In this document: positions 23,274 to 32,430 of the stretch, in pieces
How the letters are laid out: each line of letters opens with the position of its first letter
How positions within the stretch are numbered: the stretch's first letter is position 1
Assembly (NCBI GenBank): GCA_902766765.1
Contig: CACXER010000007.1
Location: forward strand, 1 to 61,660
Direction of reading: 5' to 3'
Origin: an uncultured Elusimicrobium sp.
Lineage (GTDB): Bacteria; Elusimicrobiota; Elusimicrobia; Elusimicrobiales; Elusimicrobiaceae
Length of the DNA stretch: 61,660 nt
Notes under the pieces: model-generated
What the model saw: the letters and a program-made list of their open reading frames with translations, nothing else
Database searches by the model: none
Told to the model about the DNA's origin: nothing
Position numbers and translations under genes: made by a program

Positions 23274-24656
23274 ATGATTATTGATGATGAAAAACTACAA
23301 CGAACGTTGGAAGATGCCCAGTCGCATACCGATTCCGACGTGACGGCTATTTTAGAAAAAGCAAAAGGATTGAAAGGCATTTCGCTTTCGGAGGCGGCAG
23401 TTTTACTCAATTTAACCGACCGCAACTTATTAAACAAACTCTACGACACGGCTAAATTTGTTAAAGAAGCCATTTACGGCAACCGCATTGTTCTGTTCGC
23501 GCCACTCTACATTTCCAATTTATGCTCTAACGAGTGCGTATACTGTGCATTTCGCCGCTCTAACACGAAATTGAAACGCCACGCCAGTACACAAGATGAA
23601 ATCAAGCAAGAAGTTACCGCGCTCTTACAACAAGGTCACAAACGCATTTTAATGGTAGCGGGCGAAGCATACCCCGGCGGCGGCCTGCAATACGTCTACG
23701 ACAGCATTAAAACGATTTACGACACCCGTTGGAACGGTCAAAATATTCGTCGCGTCAACGTCAATATTGCACCGCTGACAGAGCCGGAATTTGAACAACT
23801 TAAAAAGTGCAACATCGGCACGTATCAACTTTTCCAAGAAACCTATCATAAAGAAACGTATGAAAAGTTGCATATCGCGGGCGCCAAGAAAGATTACCAA
23901 TTCCGTTTGGATGCCATGGACCGCGCCTTGGAGGCCGGAATCAACGACGTAGGCATCGGGCCTCTCTTGGGCTTATACGACCACAAATACGAGATTTTAG
24001 CCACGCTGGAACACTCGTGGTATTTGGATAAAAAATACGGTATTGGACCGCATACAATTTCCATTCCGCGCATTGAACCCGCCGAGGGAAGTGATTTCAG
24101 CCAGCACCCCAACGACGTATTGTCCGATGATGATTTCAAAAAATGTGTAGCCGTCTTGCGCTTAGCCGTACCGTACACGGGCATTATTTTAAGTACACGT
24201 GAAACGCCCGCTATGCGTAATGCGTGTTTGGAGTTGGGCGTATCGCAGATTTCCGCCGCGTCGCGCGTCAATCCGGGCGGCTATTCGTACGATAAGGACA
24301 ACGGCAGCCAGTTCACCTTGACCGACGACCGCACGTTAGCACAAGTAATTGATGCCGTAGTAGACGCTAAACACATGCCGTCGTTCTGCACGGGTTGTTA
24401 CCGCTTAGGGCGCGTGGGAAAAGACTTTATGGATATGGCTAAACCGGGGCTGATTAAAACACATTGTCTGCCCAATGCCATGTTCACATTTGCCGAATAT
24501 TTGGAAGACTTCGCCCCCGCGCCGCTAAAAACCAAAGGGTACGCACTCATTGAAAGCACGGCCAAGGATGCCTTCCCGGCGGATTCCCCCATCCACAAAC
24601 TGATTGAGGACAATTTAGCCAAGATTAAAGCCGGTAAACGGGATTTGTATTTTTAA
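23274..24656 (+). CDS. hydG: HydG, radical SAM enzyme of [FeFe]-hydrogenase H-cluster assembly
   Basis: This 460-aa protein splits tyrosine to give the CO and CN ligands of the H-cluster. It shows the radical SAM cluster C84-x3-C88-x2-C91 (CSNECVYC) and the second cluster typical of HydG near the C-terminus (CTGCYRLGRVGKDFMDMA, with a third Cys in THCLPNA), which separates it from ThiH. The N-terminal region and length fit the family. No hydE, hydF or hydrogenase gene is nearby. The start has no ribosome site; a TATCAT box lies exactly 6 nt before the ATG, which suggests a leaderless mRNA. Confidence 0.92.
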   Translation: MIIDDEKLQRTLEDAQSHTDSDVTAILEKAKGLKGISLSEAAVLLNLTDRNLLNKLYDTAKFVKEAIYGNRIVLFAPLYISNLCSNECVYCAFRRSNTKLKRHASTQDEIKQEVTALLQQGHKRILMVAGEAYPGGGLQYVYDSIKTIYDTRWNGQNIRRVNVNIAPLTEPEFEQLKKCNIGTYQLFQETYHKETYEKLHIAGAKKDYQFRLDAMDRALEAGINDVGIGPLLGLYDHKYEILATLEHSWYLDKKYGIGPHTISIPRIEPAEGSDFSQHPNDVLSDDDFKKCVAVLRLAVPYTGIILSTRETPAMRNACLELGVSQISAASRVNPGGYSYDKDNGSQFTLTDDRTLAQVIDAVVDAKHMPSFCTGCYRLGRVGKDFMDMAKPGLIKTHCLPNAMFTFAEYLEDFAPAPLKTKGYALIESTAKDAFPADSPIHKLIEDNLAKIKAGKRDLYF

Positions 24657-24663
24657 CGACACT

Positions 24664-24695
24664 AAGGTGAGATCCTGAATCAAGTTCAGGATGAC
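24664..24695 (+). repeat. REP-like palindrome R1
   Basis: AAGGTGAG is followed by a hairpin ATCCTGAA/TTCAGGAT and GAC. It is one of four related copies (with 25024-25056, 25072-25105 and 31602-31633). R1 and R2 are inverted relative to each other around the GIY-YIG gene. Confidence 0.85.
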
Positions 24696-24717
24696 AACAT
24701 TTTTATGGGGTATAAAT

Positions 24718-24996
24718 ATGCTCGCCTACGTCTATATTCTAACCAATGACACGAATACCGTCTTATATATTGGTGTTACAAACGACATAGCAAGACGCAT
24801 ATATGAACATAAAAACGGTTTAGTACCCGGATTTTCCAAGCGTTATAAATTGCACAAACTGGTTTATTGTGAAAGTTGTACCAGTATTATAGATGCTATA
24901 CGTCGTGAAAAACAACTAAAGCGATGGCATAGAGAGTGGAAGCAAAATCTCATCAATTCCGTGAATCCTACTTGGAAAGATTTGTCTGTTTTATAA
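24718..24996 (+). CDS. GIY-YIG nuclease domain protein
   Basis: This 92-aa single-domain protein has YVYIL (4-8) and YIGVT (17-21), the catalytic-type Arg at 26-27, and Glu at 64 (REKQLKRW), as in the UPF0213/YhbQ group. Such proteins may cut DNA; their cell role is unclear. The start at 24718 has GGGG about 8 nt upstream. It lies between inverted copies of a palindromic repeat, an arrangement that suggests the repeats and the nuclease belong together. Confidence 0.85.
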   Translation: MLAYVYILTNDTNTVLYIGVTNDIARRIYEHKNGLVPGFSKRYKLHKLVYCESCTSIIDAIRREKQLKRWHREWKQNLINSVNPTWKDLSVL

Positions 24997-25023
24997 ATAA
25001 CATCCCTCTGAATAAAACAAGGA

Positions 25024-25056
25024 CGTCATCCTGAACTCGTTTCAGGATCTCACCGC
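25024..25056 (-). repeat. REP-like palindrome R2 (inverted copy)
   Basis: Reverse complement of the R1 pattern: GGTGAG, ATCCTGAA, 5-nt loop, TTCAGGAT, GAC. It lies 28 bp past the GIY-YIG stop. Confidence 0.85.
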
Positions 25057-25071
25057 TTTCTAAACCAACAC

Positions 25072-25105
25072 AAGGTAAGATGCTGAAATAAATTCAGCAT
25101 GACAA
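25072..25105 (+). repeat. REP-like palindrome R3
   Basis: AAGGTAAG, then ATGCTGAA/TTCAGCAT and GACAA. Relative to R1 one base pair of the stem is changed on both sides (C-G to G-C), which supports a selected hairpin. Confidence 0.8.
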
Positions 25106-25117
25106 TCTTTTTTTCAG

Positions 25118-25149
25118 AAAAAAAGCCCCGCTCTCACGAGCGGGGCTTT
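25118..25149 (-). terminator. Terminator of the porin gene
   Basis: AGCCCCGCT/AGCGGGGCT stem with a TTTTTTT run on the minus strand, just after the stop codon. Confidence 0.9.
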
Positions 25150-25166
25150 ACAAATTTCTAAGAAAC

Positions 25167-26369
25167 TTAGAATTTGATTAACATGCCGAGTTGGCCTTTG
25201 TAGTTGTCAGAATCCAACGCAGCTTTGTTGAAGGCGGTGCCATTATCACCCGTATACTTGGCATAGCCTACGCCGGCAAACAATTCCACATTTTCATTGT
25301 GGGCATATTTGGCGGTTAAGTCAGCTTCCCAAGTAGAGGAGTGTTTCATGCGGTGATCTTGGAAGGAATAGCCGTCCAAGGATACGGTCCATTTTTCAGC
25401 CGGTTTAACATCAAAACCGAGGTTGAACAAGGCCACACCGTTGATGCTGTAGTTATCGATTTGACCAGCCAAAGGATGACCGATTAACAAACCGGGGGTG
25501 TAGTTGCCATACGCAAAGAAGTTATCGTTGGCATAGTAGAAGGTACCGCGCAAGGTTACTTTTTCCAAGTCCGTGGCGGCATCTACTTTCACCATGTGTC
25601 CGGTGTCTTTGTGTTCTTTTACTAAGCGGTGACCACCGAAGTTGCGCGCATATTCAGCCGCAAAGCGTACGGGGGTGTTCAAGCTTAATTTAGCACCGTA
25701 GATACCTTGATGATCATCATAAACACCTACGTTGCCATCTTGGTTGTGAATGTCATAACCATAAACTTGAGCAGTCAAGGTGTCGGTCAAATTCATTCTG
25801 AAATCAACACCAAAGAGGTCAAAGTGATCAGGACCCACCACACCGAAGGTCGTTTCGTTTACGCGACCGGCGAGCAAGGTGAGGGCTTTGACGTCATCGC
25901 CGTAGGTTAATTTGGCTGCATCAATAGAGCGAGCATAACCGTTGGCTTCGGCGTTGTAGTGGTTCGGCCCAAAATAGATTACGGCGCTGTCTTCATCACC
26001 GTAGAATTGGCGGCCGACCGTAGCTTCCAAGCAGCAGAACAAATTGTGGAGTACCACATTGGCTTCCACCAAGCGAACATTGTTCCAGTAGGTTTGGACA
26101 TTGTTGCCAATGGCAGGATCGTTACCCCAAATATTGGCGTATTGGAACGTCAAGTTGGCGGTCACGTCTTCCACTAAATCAGCGGAAATGCCGGCAAGTA
26201 CGCGGGCCGTGGTGGCGGTGTTGTACAAGTTCGGCGCAACCGTGTTGTGATTTACATCAGAGGTAATAACTTGGATATCACCTTTGAGGTTTACATTTTG
26301 TAATACTTCAGCGTTAGCGGCAACCGGCATCAAAGCGGCAACAGCCAACAAGCTTAGTAGTTTTTTCAT
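25167..26369 (-). CDS. Outer membrane beta-barrel protein (major porin candidate)
   Basis: This 400-aa protein has a clean signal peptide (MKKLLSLLAVAALMPVAANA). Then come alternating amphipathic strands rich in Tyr, Asn and Gly, and a C-terminal Phe (MLIKF), the mark of Bam-inserted barrels. The pattern is loosely like alginate-export or phosphate porins, and strands such as LRGTFYYANDNFF and VSLDGYSFQDHR fit. It has AGGAGGAAG upstream and a strong terminator, suggesting high expression. The transported substance is unknown. Confidence 0.8.
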   Translation of the reverse strand: MKKLLSLLAVAALMPVAANAEVLQNVNLKGDIQVITSDVNHNTVAPNLYNTATTARVLAGISADLVEDVTANLTFQYANIWGNDPAIGNNVQTYWNNVRLVEANVVLHNLFCCLEATVGRQFYGDEDSAVIYFGPNHYNAEANGYARSIDAAKLTYGDDVKALTLLAGRVNETTFGVVGPDHFDLFGVDFRMNLTDTLTAQVYGYDIHNQDGNVGVYDDHQGIYGAKLSLNTPVRFAAEYARNFGGHRLVKEHKDTGHMVKVDAATDLEKVTLRGTFYYANDNFFAYGNYTPGLLIGHPLAGQIDNYSINGVALFNLGFDVKPAEKWTVSLDGYSFQDHRMKHSSTWEADLTAKYAHNENVELFAGVGYAKYTGDNGTAFNKAALDSDNYKGQLGMLIKF

Positions 26370-26502
26370 GCTAAGTACTTCCTCCTAATTTAAGTTTAAC
26401 TACTCCTACACTTCTATTAAAACTCTTTGGCAAACAAATTGCAAGTTTTTTTAAAAGTTATACTTGACATTGTTTTTCCAAATTTGTTATCTTGCACGGA
26501 TT

Positions 26503-26535
26503 TAAAAAGAAACAGGCCGGGCAACAGACCCGGCC
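26503..26535 (-). terminator. Terminator of the PPC-domain gene
   Basis: GGCCGGG/CCCGGCC stem with a 7-nt loop; an interrupted T-run follows on the minus strand. Confidence 0.75.
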
Positions 26536-26565
26536 TATTTTTTCCGATTGATAAACTGTTGCGTC

Positions 26566-26994
26566 TTAACTCCACAATGCCAGTTTGGTTACTTTATCGG
26601 TGCGGCGCACTTTGGGTTCACCCACCAGTTCTTGCACATACGCTTCACAGACATGGATTTTAGTACCCAACATCAAATGCCCGCCGATAACGGTATATTC
26701 CTCATCGGCCAGCGTCACGTGCGCGTGTACCATCGGGCGGTTATCTTGAATAGAAATGTTACCCGTTAAATTCAAGAGTTCCAACGGCTGGTTGATAACG
26801 GTTTTCTCATAGCGTTTTTTAGCCGGATCGTAGTAACCGATAGTCGCATTGGCCACCGTACCGATTACGCTGACGATACCGCATTTAACTTGGTTATCGT
26901 GGCAAAAATCGGCCAGGGCCTCCAATAAATCTTTCCCCTTGGGAAGTTTAAAGATATACGTCCGTCCGGTTAAATAAGGTTTTTCTTCTGCCAT
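26566..26994 (-). CDS. PPC-domain (DUF296) protein, putative DNA-binding
   Basis: This 142-aa protein is a complete single PPC domain. It has FKLPKGKDLLEALADFCHDN at the start, the metal-site pattern MVHAHVTLADEEYTVIGGHL, and the LMLGTKIHVCEAYVQEL strand. In plants such domains join AT-hooks; the bacterial stand-alone proteins are of unknown role. It is the third gene of an apparent operon after the M42 peptidase and transketolase, with GGAGGAG before the ATG. Confidence 0.85.
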   Translation of the reverse strand: MAEEKPYLTGRTYIFKLPKGKDLLEALADFCHDNQVKCGIVSVIGTVANATIGYYDPAKKRYEKTVINQPLELLNLTGNISIQDNRPMVHAHVTLADEEYTVIGGHLMLGTKIHVCEAYVQELVGEPKVRRTDKVTKLALWS

Positions 26995-27010
26995 AGTTTC
27001 TCCTCCAAAA

Positions 27011-29359
27011 TTATAGCCAATGTTTGGCTTTTTTTAAATCTTTTACGTACGTCTTGATAGCGGCCAACATATCGCTGCCCGCAAGACCTGCCTCTTCATA
27101 CACTTTGGCCGCGCTGCCGCTACCTAAAAACGCACCGTTTTTATGCGGCCACAAGGTATGATTGCGCCCCGCCTGGCTCAGCAGCCACGCATCTAACGTC
27201 GGGCGCGTAAAATCGGTAATACCCATCGCCGTGCGCCGCAGTTCAAGCGGCAAGAGTTTTTCTTGCGTTTTTTGCGGCAAGGCCTCAAAAAGTTCACGGC
27301 TCGTGATATACACCACGTTTACATTGAGTTTTTGTTTGGCCAGTTCGGGCAAAACTTGTTGTGCTACAATGCGTCCTACGCCGGCCCCTTGCACCATGAT
27401 TGTACCGTCGGCCTTACCTTTCGCGCGGTGCATATAATACAGCCCGTTTACCGCCTGTTGCGCGGGGTCCATTCCCAGGGCCTTTCTATCCAAAAACGCG
27501 TTAGACGGTCGCGCCACAAACGGCGCAAACACCGCCGGGCGCAACGATAACGCTTTGGTTACAAGCGGCCAAATCTCATCCACTTCCATCGGCGTCGCCG
27601 TAATGCACGCCCCCGCCGGAAAGTTGTCTTGCACCAATTGCAAGGATTGCGGATCGGCATGTGTGGGGCCATCCTCGCCGGTAGGCACGCTGGCATGCCC
27701 GTTAAACAAAATCAAGGTATTAGGCGTGAGCCCTGCTTCGCGCGCGGCTTGCACACCGATGGCGTGCAGACGTGCGGCCACGTGTTCAAACGCTAAAAAT
27801 GCTCCGTATGACGCACTCACCGCGATATGTTTACCGAAAGACGAAATACCGCTACACACCGCGGCCATACCGTCTTCGCAAATACCGCCCATGGCTACGC
27901 GACGGGAAAGCGGATTTGTTACCGCATTAAAATTGCCCGCAGCAAAATCTTTCGCCACCGCTCCGGCACCGGTAGAACCATATAAATCGGCCGAACCGAC
28001 GAGCAAGGTGCCTTTGGTTTGTTTGTTGAGGTATCCCAGCACACTGCCCAGCACGCTGCGCGTGGCATAGGGCTCACCCTTTTTAAAATTAAATTCCGCC
28101 GGAACTTTAGACGACGCAAACTGATAGAGCGCCTGGCTGTTCCCCAAACTTTTACGCACGGTACGTTTGGCTTTTTTCAACGCACCGGAACGCGCAACTA
28201 ATAACTTAGCCATATATTTGGCAGTTGTTTTTTCTTTTTCAAGTGCCGCGCGGATAACAGCCAAACTGGCCCAGAAATATTTTTCCACATTGGCGGGCGT
28301 TTTATCACCTTCAAAACGCGGGAAAGACACGCCAAACGTTTTTTCAAATTCGGCTAGCGCCTGATAGAAGCCGTCTGAGGCAAATTTGTGTCCTCCGCCG
28401 TGCGAGGCCTTGCCTTCAATCCCGTAGTGCCACCCTTTAACGGTACGATATATAATCGCCGTCGGTTGGTGGTTTTCCATGTTAGCAGCTAACCGCTGGG
28501 CCACGTGGATTTGGTTAAAATCGTGGCCGTTGGGCACGTAAATTACATTAAAATCGTGAATGCGGAAAAATTCACACGGATTCCATTGGACGTATTCGCC
28601 GGGGTTTTCCCCTTCTGCCGTTACGCGGTTGGTTTCAATGGAGGCCTCGTTCCAGTCAATGTGAAAAACCACATTTTTAAGTTGCGCCGTGGACGCAATC
28701 GCCGCGGCTTCGCTGACGCGTCCGGCGGTAAGGCCGCCTTCGCCCTCAATAATGTGAACAACCGGACATTTTTTCCCGTAAGCATCCGCCGCCGCTAAAG
28801 CAAGCCCAACCGCGGAACCGTCGCCCACGCCGCTGGCCCCGGTGCTCGTACGCACAAACGGCACAAGCGGCTCGGGGTGGCCACCTAACGGTTTAGAATG
28901 GAATTTAGTAAACAAAGGCGTTCCGTGCACTTTATTATGACGGAAACCGAGCAAATCTTCCAAGCGCAATTGTTGTTCTTTTTTCGTAGGAAGTAACGCG
29001 GGCGCGGCCATGCGTGCACACTCGTTACGTAGCGCCCACATGGCATATAACCCAAGCGCTTTATGTCCGGCCGCGTAGGAAATAATATCGTTTTCACTTG
29101 CTAGCGGACGTTTCAAATCGTACGCCATCTCTTTATATAAAAGGTGTTCTACGATGCGTCCGCTGGAAATACTCCCCCCCGGGTGGCCCGAAGTAGGTAC
29201 ATAATTAAAAAGTATTGCCACCAGAGTACGATACGCTAAATCCAATTTAGTCAGTGCCGATAATTCCGGTGCACTAAGTGCATAAGGCGCATGTTTGCTA
29301 TAATCGGTTACATCTACAAACACACCCCGTTTTTGACCTAATAGAACGTTTTTCTTCAT
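27011..29359 (-). CDS. Transketolase-like thiamine diphosphate enzyme
   Basis: This is a 782-aa protein. The N-terminal ThDP domain has SGHPGGSIS (about 56-64), and the cofactor/metal region is EGEGGLTAGRVSEAA with HIDWNEASI. The pyrimidine and C-terminal domains follow (VSASYGAFLAFEHVAARLHA, then FNGHASVPTGEDGPTHADPQ). The ...GEDGPTHADPQ... signature is typical of transketolases. It exceeds the common 660-690 aa and belongs to a longer subtype. It would move two-carbon units in the pentose phosphate pathway. It lies 10 bp after the M42 gene. Confidence 0.85.
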   Translation of the reverse strand: MKKNVLLGQKRGVFVDVTDYSKHAPYALSAPELSALTKLDLAYRTLVAILFNYVPTSGHPGGSISSGRIVEHLLYKEMAYDLKRPLASENDIISYAAGHKALGLYAMWALRNECARMAAPALLPTKKEQQLRLEDLLGFRHNKVHGTPLFTKFHSKPLGGHPEPLVPFVRTSTGASGVGDGSAVGLALAAADAYGKKCPVVHIIEGEGGLTAGRVSEAAAIASTAQLKNVVFHIDWNEASIETNRVTAEGENPGEYVQWNPCEFFRIHDFNVIYVPNGHDFNQIHVAQRLAANMENHQPTAIIYRTVKGWHYGIEGKASHGGGHKFASDGFYQALAEFEKTFGVSFPRFEGDKTPANVEKYFWASLAVIRAALEKEKTTAKYMAKLLVARSGALKKAKRTVRKSLGNSQALYQFASSKVPAEFNFKKGEPYATRSVLGSVLGYLNKQTKGTLLVGSADLYGSTGAGAVAKDFAAGNFNAVTNPLSRRVAMGGICEDGMAAVCSGISSFGKHIAVSASYGAFLAFEHVAARLHAIGVQAAREAGLTPNTLILFNGHASVPTGEDGPTHADPQSLQLVQDNFPAGACITATPMEVDEIWPLVTKALSLRPAVFAPFVARPSNAFLDRKALGMDPAQQAVNGLYYMHRAKGKADGTIMVQGAGVGRIVAQQVLPELAKQKLNVNVVYITSRELFEALPQKTQEKLLPLELRRTAMGITDFTRPTLDAWLLSQAGRNHTLWPHKNGAFLGSGSAAKVYEEAGLAGSDMLAAIKTYVKDLKKAKHWL

Positions 29360-29369
29360 AGATTACCTT

Positions 29370-30410
29370 TTATTTAGTAATGCCGTTTTTGGCTACGTGC
29401 GAAACAAGTTGGAACATCGCCTCTATATCCGATTTGGCAGATACTTCCACACACGAGTGTATATTGCGCGCCGCCAATGACAACGCACACGCCGGGATAC
29501 CCGTTTTGGACAAATGAATCACGCCCGCATCGTTACCGCCGCGCGGCGCACAACGCACTTGCCAGTTGATTTTTTCCTGACGGCAAATTTGTTTAAGCCC
29601 TTCAAAGAGCCAATCCGGCGTAATGGTGCGTCCGTCAATAACAGACACCCCCACCCCGCCACCAACACGCATAATGTGGTTTTGCGGCGCACAGCCGGGG
29701 ATATCCGCTGCGCCGGTAGCGTCCAACGCAAACCCAAGGTCGGCATCAATACCAAAAGCCGCCGTCGTCGCTCCGCGCAGCCCTACTTCTTCCTGCACGG
29801 TAAATACCGCATATATATTGTAAAAGGGATTTTTAATCGTACGGACCAGTTCCGCCAGCACAAACGCGCCCGCACGGTCGTCTAACGCTTTGGCACAAAT
29901 GCGGCCGTCACCAAATTCTTCGTATTGGCGGTCCAAGACTACGCTGTCGCCGGGTTCTACAAATTGGTGCACTTGTCCGGCGGGGAGCCCGGTATCAATA
30001 TAAAGGTCACTCAAAGGAACGGCTTTGGCGCGGTCGGCTTCCGTCGTAATATGGGCCGGCTTTGTGCCGATAACACCCAAAATCGGGCCGTTCTTTGTCT
30101 GCACGCGGACCCGCTGGGCCAGCAAGGTGCGCGGGTCAATACCGCCCACCGTCACAAAATACAAAAATCCGTTATCGTCTACATAGCGCACCATGAGCCC
30201 CACTTCGTCCATGTGCGCACACAACAATAAATTTTTATCCGACGTGCCTTTTTTATATACGATTAAATTGCCTAATACATCGGTGCGGATCTCATCCGCA
30301 TACGGGGTCAAACGCTCTTGCAGACACGCACGGACGGCCGATTCGCGCCCGGAAACACCTGCTAAATTGGTAAGAGTTTTAAGAAGTGAAAAATCCATTT
30401 TTTCCGTCAT
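29370..30410 (-). CDS. M42-family aminopeptidase
   Basis: This is a 346-aa metallopeptidase with the M42 metal and catalytic motifs in order: CAHMDEVGLMV, ALDDRAGAFVLAEL, VQEEVGLRGA, LDATGA, and a late GGNDAG with an IHS motif near the end. These enzymes form tetrahedral dodecamers in the cytoplasm and trim peptides. The start MTEKMDF follows GGAGG at good spacing. It is the first gene of the M42 / transketolase / PPC operon. Confidence 0.9.
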   Translation of the reverse strand: MTEKMDFSLLKTLTNLAGVSGRESAVRACLQERLTPYADEIRTDVLGNLIVYKKGTSDKNLLLCAHMDEVGLMVRYVDDNGFLYFVTVGGIDPRTLLAQRVRVQTKNGPILGVIGTKPAHITTEADRAKAVPLSDLYIDTGLPAGQVHQFVEPGDSVVLDRQYEEFGDGRICAKALDDRAGAFVLAELVRTIKNPFYNIYAVFTVQEEVGLRGATTAAFGIDADLGFALDATGAADIPGCAPQNHIMRVGGGVGVSVIDGRTITPDWLFEGLKQICRQEKINWQVRCAPRGGNDAGVIHLSKTGIPACALSLAARNIHSCVEVSAKSDIEAMFQLVSHVAKNGITK

Positions 30411-30621
30411 ATTTCCTCCGTTTTTTGATAATTTGGGTATTTACATTATACTCACAAACCCTTTTTTTTGCAAGACCCTGCGCCAGGAAGGGCGCGAGGC
30501 CCAGGACTTCGTTTCCCGTGCCTTTGCCAATATTAAATTTCCTTTCTTGCACAAGACTTGCACGCGGAACAAGAAAAAATTGTAGAATATGAGGGAAGAA
30601 GTTTATTTTTAGGAGGAATAC

Positions 30622-31599
30622 ATGACTGTTTCTTACAAAGAACTTGGCCTCGTAAATACCCGCCAAATGTTCAAAGATGCTATGGCTGGTGGCTATGCCA
30701 TTCCGGCTTACAACTTCAACAATATGGAACAACTCCAAGCGATTGTTACCGCTTGTGTGCAAACCGGGTCTCCCGTGATTTTGCAAGTATCTAAGGGCGC
30801 CCGCCAATATGCCAACGCTACCTTGCTACGCTGGATGGCCCGCGGTGCCGTAGAAATGATGAAGGAAATCGGTAAACCGGTTCCGCTCTGCTTGCACTTG
30901 GACCATGGAGATAGTTTTGAACTGTGCAAAGACTGCATTGACAATGGTTTCTCCTCTGTAATGATTGACGGCTCCAGCCTCCCTTACGAAGAAAACGTAG
31001 CGCTCACCAAAAAAGTAGTAGACTACGCGCACCAACACGACGTAACCGTGGAAGGCGAACTGGGCGTTTTGGCCGGTATTGAAGATGAAGTTTCCGCCGA
31101 ACACCACACCTACACGGATCCTGCCCAAGTGGAAGATTTCGTTAAACGCACGGGCGTGGACTCCTTGGCTATTTCCATCGGCACGAGCCACGGTGCTTAT
31201 AAATTTAAAGTAAAACCCGGCGAAAAATTACCGGAACTTCGCTTTGATATTTTGGAAGAAGTTTCCAAACGCTTGCCCGGTTTCCCGATTGTATTACACG
31301 GTTCTTCCTCCGTACCGCAATGGGCCGTGGAACAAATCAACAAATACGGCGGCAAATTGGATAACACCGCCGGTATCCCGGAAGAACAACTGCGCAAAGC
31401 CGCCAAAATGGCTGTGTGCAAAATCAATGTGGACTCGGATGGCCGCCTCGTGATGACCGCCACCATCCGCAAAATCTTCGCTGAAAAACCGGCTGAATTT
31501 GACCCGCGCAAATACCTCGGCCCGGCCCGCGAAGCCTTGATTAAAATGTACGCCGAAAAGAACGAAAACGTATTTGGTTCTGCCGGACGTGTTAAATAA
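30622..31599 (+). CDS. fba: Class II fructose-bisphosphate aldolase
   Basis: This 325-aa enzyme shows the zinc-site HLDHGDSFELC (His and Asp), EGELGVLAGIEDE, the IGTSHGAYKF His, and HGSSSVP near 226, typical of class II aldolases. It cleaves fructose-1,6-bisphosphate in glycolysis or joins the trioses in gluconeogenesis. AGGAGG precedes the ATG. A likely promoter (TTGCAC, 19 bp, TAGAAT) lies near 30557-30587. It is divergent from the M42 operon. Confidence 0.93.
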   Translation: MTVSYKELGLVNTRQMFKDAMAGGYAIPAYNFNNMEQLQAIVTACVQTGSPVILQVSKGARQYANATLLRWMARGAVEMMKEIGKPVPLCLHLDHGDSFELCKDCIDNGFSSVMIDGSSLPYEENVALTKKVVDYAHQHDVTVEGELGVLAGIEDEVSAEHHTYTDPAQVEDFVKRTGVDSLAISIGTSHGAYKFKVKPGEKLPELRFDILEEVSKRLPGFPIVLHGSSSVPQWAVEQINKYGGKLDNTAGIPEEQLRKAAKMAVCKINVDSDGRLVMTATIRKIFAEKPAEFDPRKYLGPAREALIKMYAEKNENVFGSAGRVK

Positions 31600-31601
31600 T
31601 T

Positions 31602-31633
31602 AAGGTAAGGTGCTGAAATAAATTCAGCTTGAC
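31602..31633 (+). repeat. REP-like palindrome R4
   Basis: AAGGTAAG, then GCTGAA/TTCAGC around ATAAA, then TTGAC. It lies right after the aldolase stop, 6.5 kb from the other copies. Confidence 0.75.
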
Positions 31634-31644
31634 TTCTATATAAC

Positions 31645-31666
31645 TCCCCGGGTTCTATCCCGGGGA
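31645..31666 (+). terminator. Hairpin after fba
   Basis: TCCCCGGG/CCCGGGGA with a TTCTAT loop, then AATATTT; a likely aldolase terminator. Confidence 0.7.
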
Positions 31667-31674
31667 ATATTTGA

Positions 31675-31709
31675 AAAAACGGCCCCGCACATATGTACGG
31701 GGCCGTTTC
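31675..31709 (-). terminator. Terminator of pilin 3
   Basis: An ACGGCCCCG/CGGGGCCGT stem ends in TTTTTT on the minus strand, just after the pilin stop. Confidence 0.88.
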
Positions 31710-31723
31710 ATTCTTAAACGATA

Positions 31724-32254
31724 TTAAGGCAACACATAATAATTGTGACCGCCACCCGTCGTTTCCAACTCAGTAGCCCTTTCTATATCAGCACAAAAAT
31801 TGGTCGTGTCGCTGATGGGTTGTATACAGTATATATTTCCATCGGGAAATCTAGAAAATCCTCTCCCGCGATATTTCCCTGTCTTCCACAACCCCAACAC
31901 AGATACGCTGGCAGTAGTGTTACAATTTAAAATAATTTCAAAATCTGTAGCCGAACGACTGGTATCTGTACCGCAAACCACATAACCCGAAAATGGACTT
32001 GCTTGCGGAGTAAGGGGCAAGTCCAACGAAAGTTCATCAAAATTGCCGGCATATACACCATTGGCTAAAAAGAATTCATCTTCGGCTTGCCCGATACTTT
32101 TAAGGATCGTTTTTATTTGTGTGTTCCTACTTTTCCATACCGCTTTTTGATATTGCGGCAGAGCCACCGCAGCTAAAATACCGATAATTAAAACCACTAC
32201 TAATAATTCAATGAGTGTAAAACCATTTAATTTGCCCAATCTGGTGTTTTTCAT
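31724..32254 (-). CDS. Type IV pilin-like protein 3
   Basis: This 176-aa prepilin has a longer leader (MKNTRLGKLNG) before FTLIELLVVVLIIGILAAVA, then LPQYQKAVWKSRNTQIKTIL. The region AEDEFFLANGVYAGNFDELS, seen in similar form in several copies here, opens the globular part. Cys pairs lie at about 100/120 and near the end. Single-gene unit. Confidence 0.88.
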   Translation of the reverse strand: MKNTRLGKLNGFTLIELLVVVLIIGILAAVALPQYQKAVWKSRNTQIKTILKSIGQAEDEFFLANGVYAGNFDELSLDLPLTPQASPFSGYVVCGTDTSRSATDFEIILNCNTTASVSVLGLWKTGKYRGRGFSRFPDGNIYCIQPISDTTNFCADIERATELETTGGGHNYYVLP

Positions 32255-32290
32255 AGTCTCTTTCCTTTTTTTGCCGGATTTTATCTATAC

Positions 32291-32319
32291 ATACAATTTA
32301 GCAAAAAAATCAAAGTCAA
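32291..32319 (-). promoter_or_regulatory. Pilin 3 promoter
   Basis: On the minus strand there are TTGACT, a 17-bp spacer with a seven-T run, and TTGTAT; a weaker member of the pilin promoter pattern. Confidence 0.5.
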
Positions 32320-32380
32320 GTCATTTTTAATTTACCGATACGAGGGCACAAAAAATCAATCTCAACCTGCCATAAAGAAA

Positions 32381-32404
32381 CAAGGGCCTTAAAAAGGTCC
32401 TTGT
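32381..32404 (-). terminator. Terminator after pilT
   Basis: CAAGGACC/GGCCCTTG-type stem around TTTTTAA, with short T-runs on the minus strand. Confidence 0.6.
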
Positions 32405-32430
32405 TCTTTGATATCTTGTTATTGCAATAC

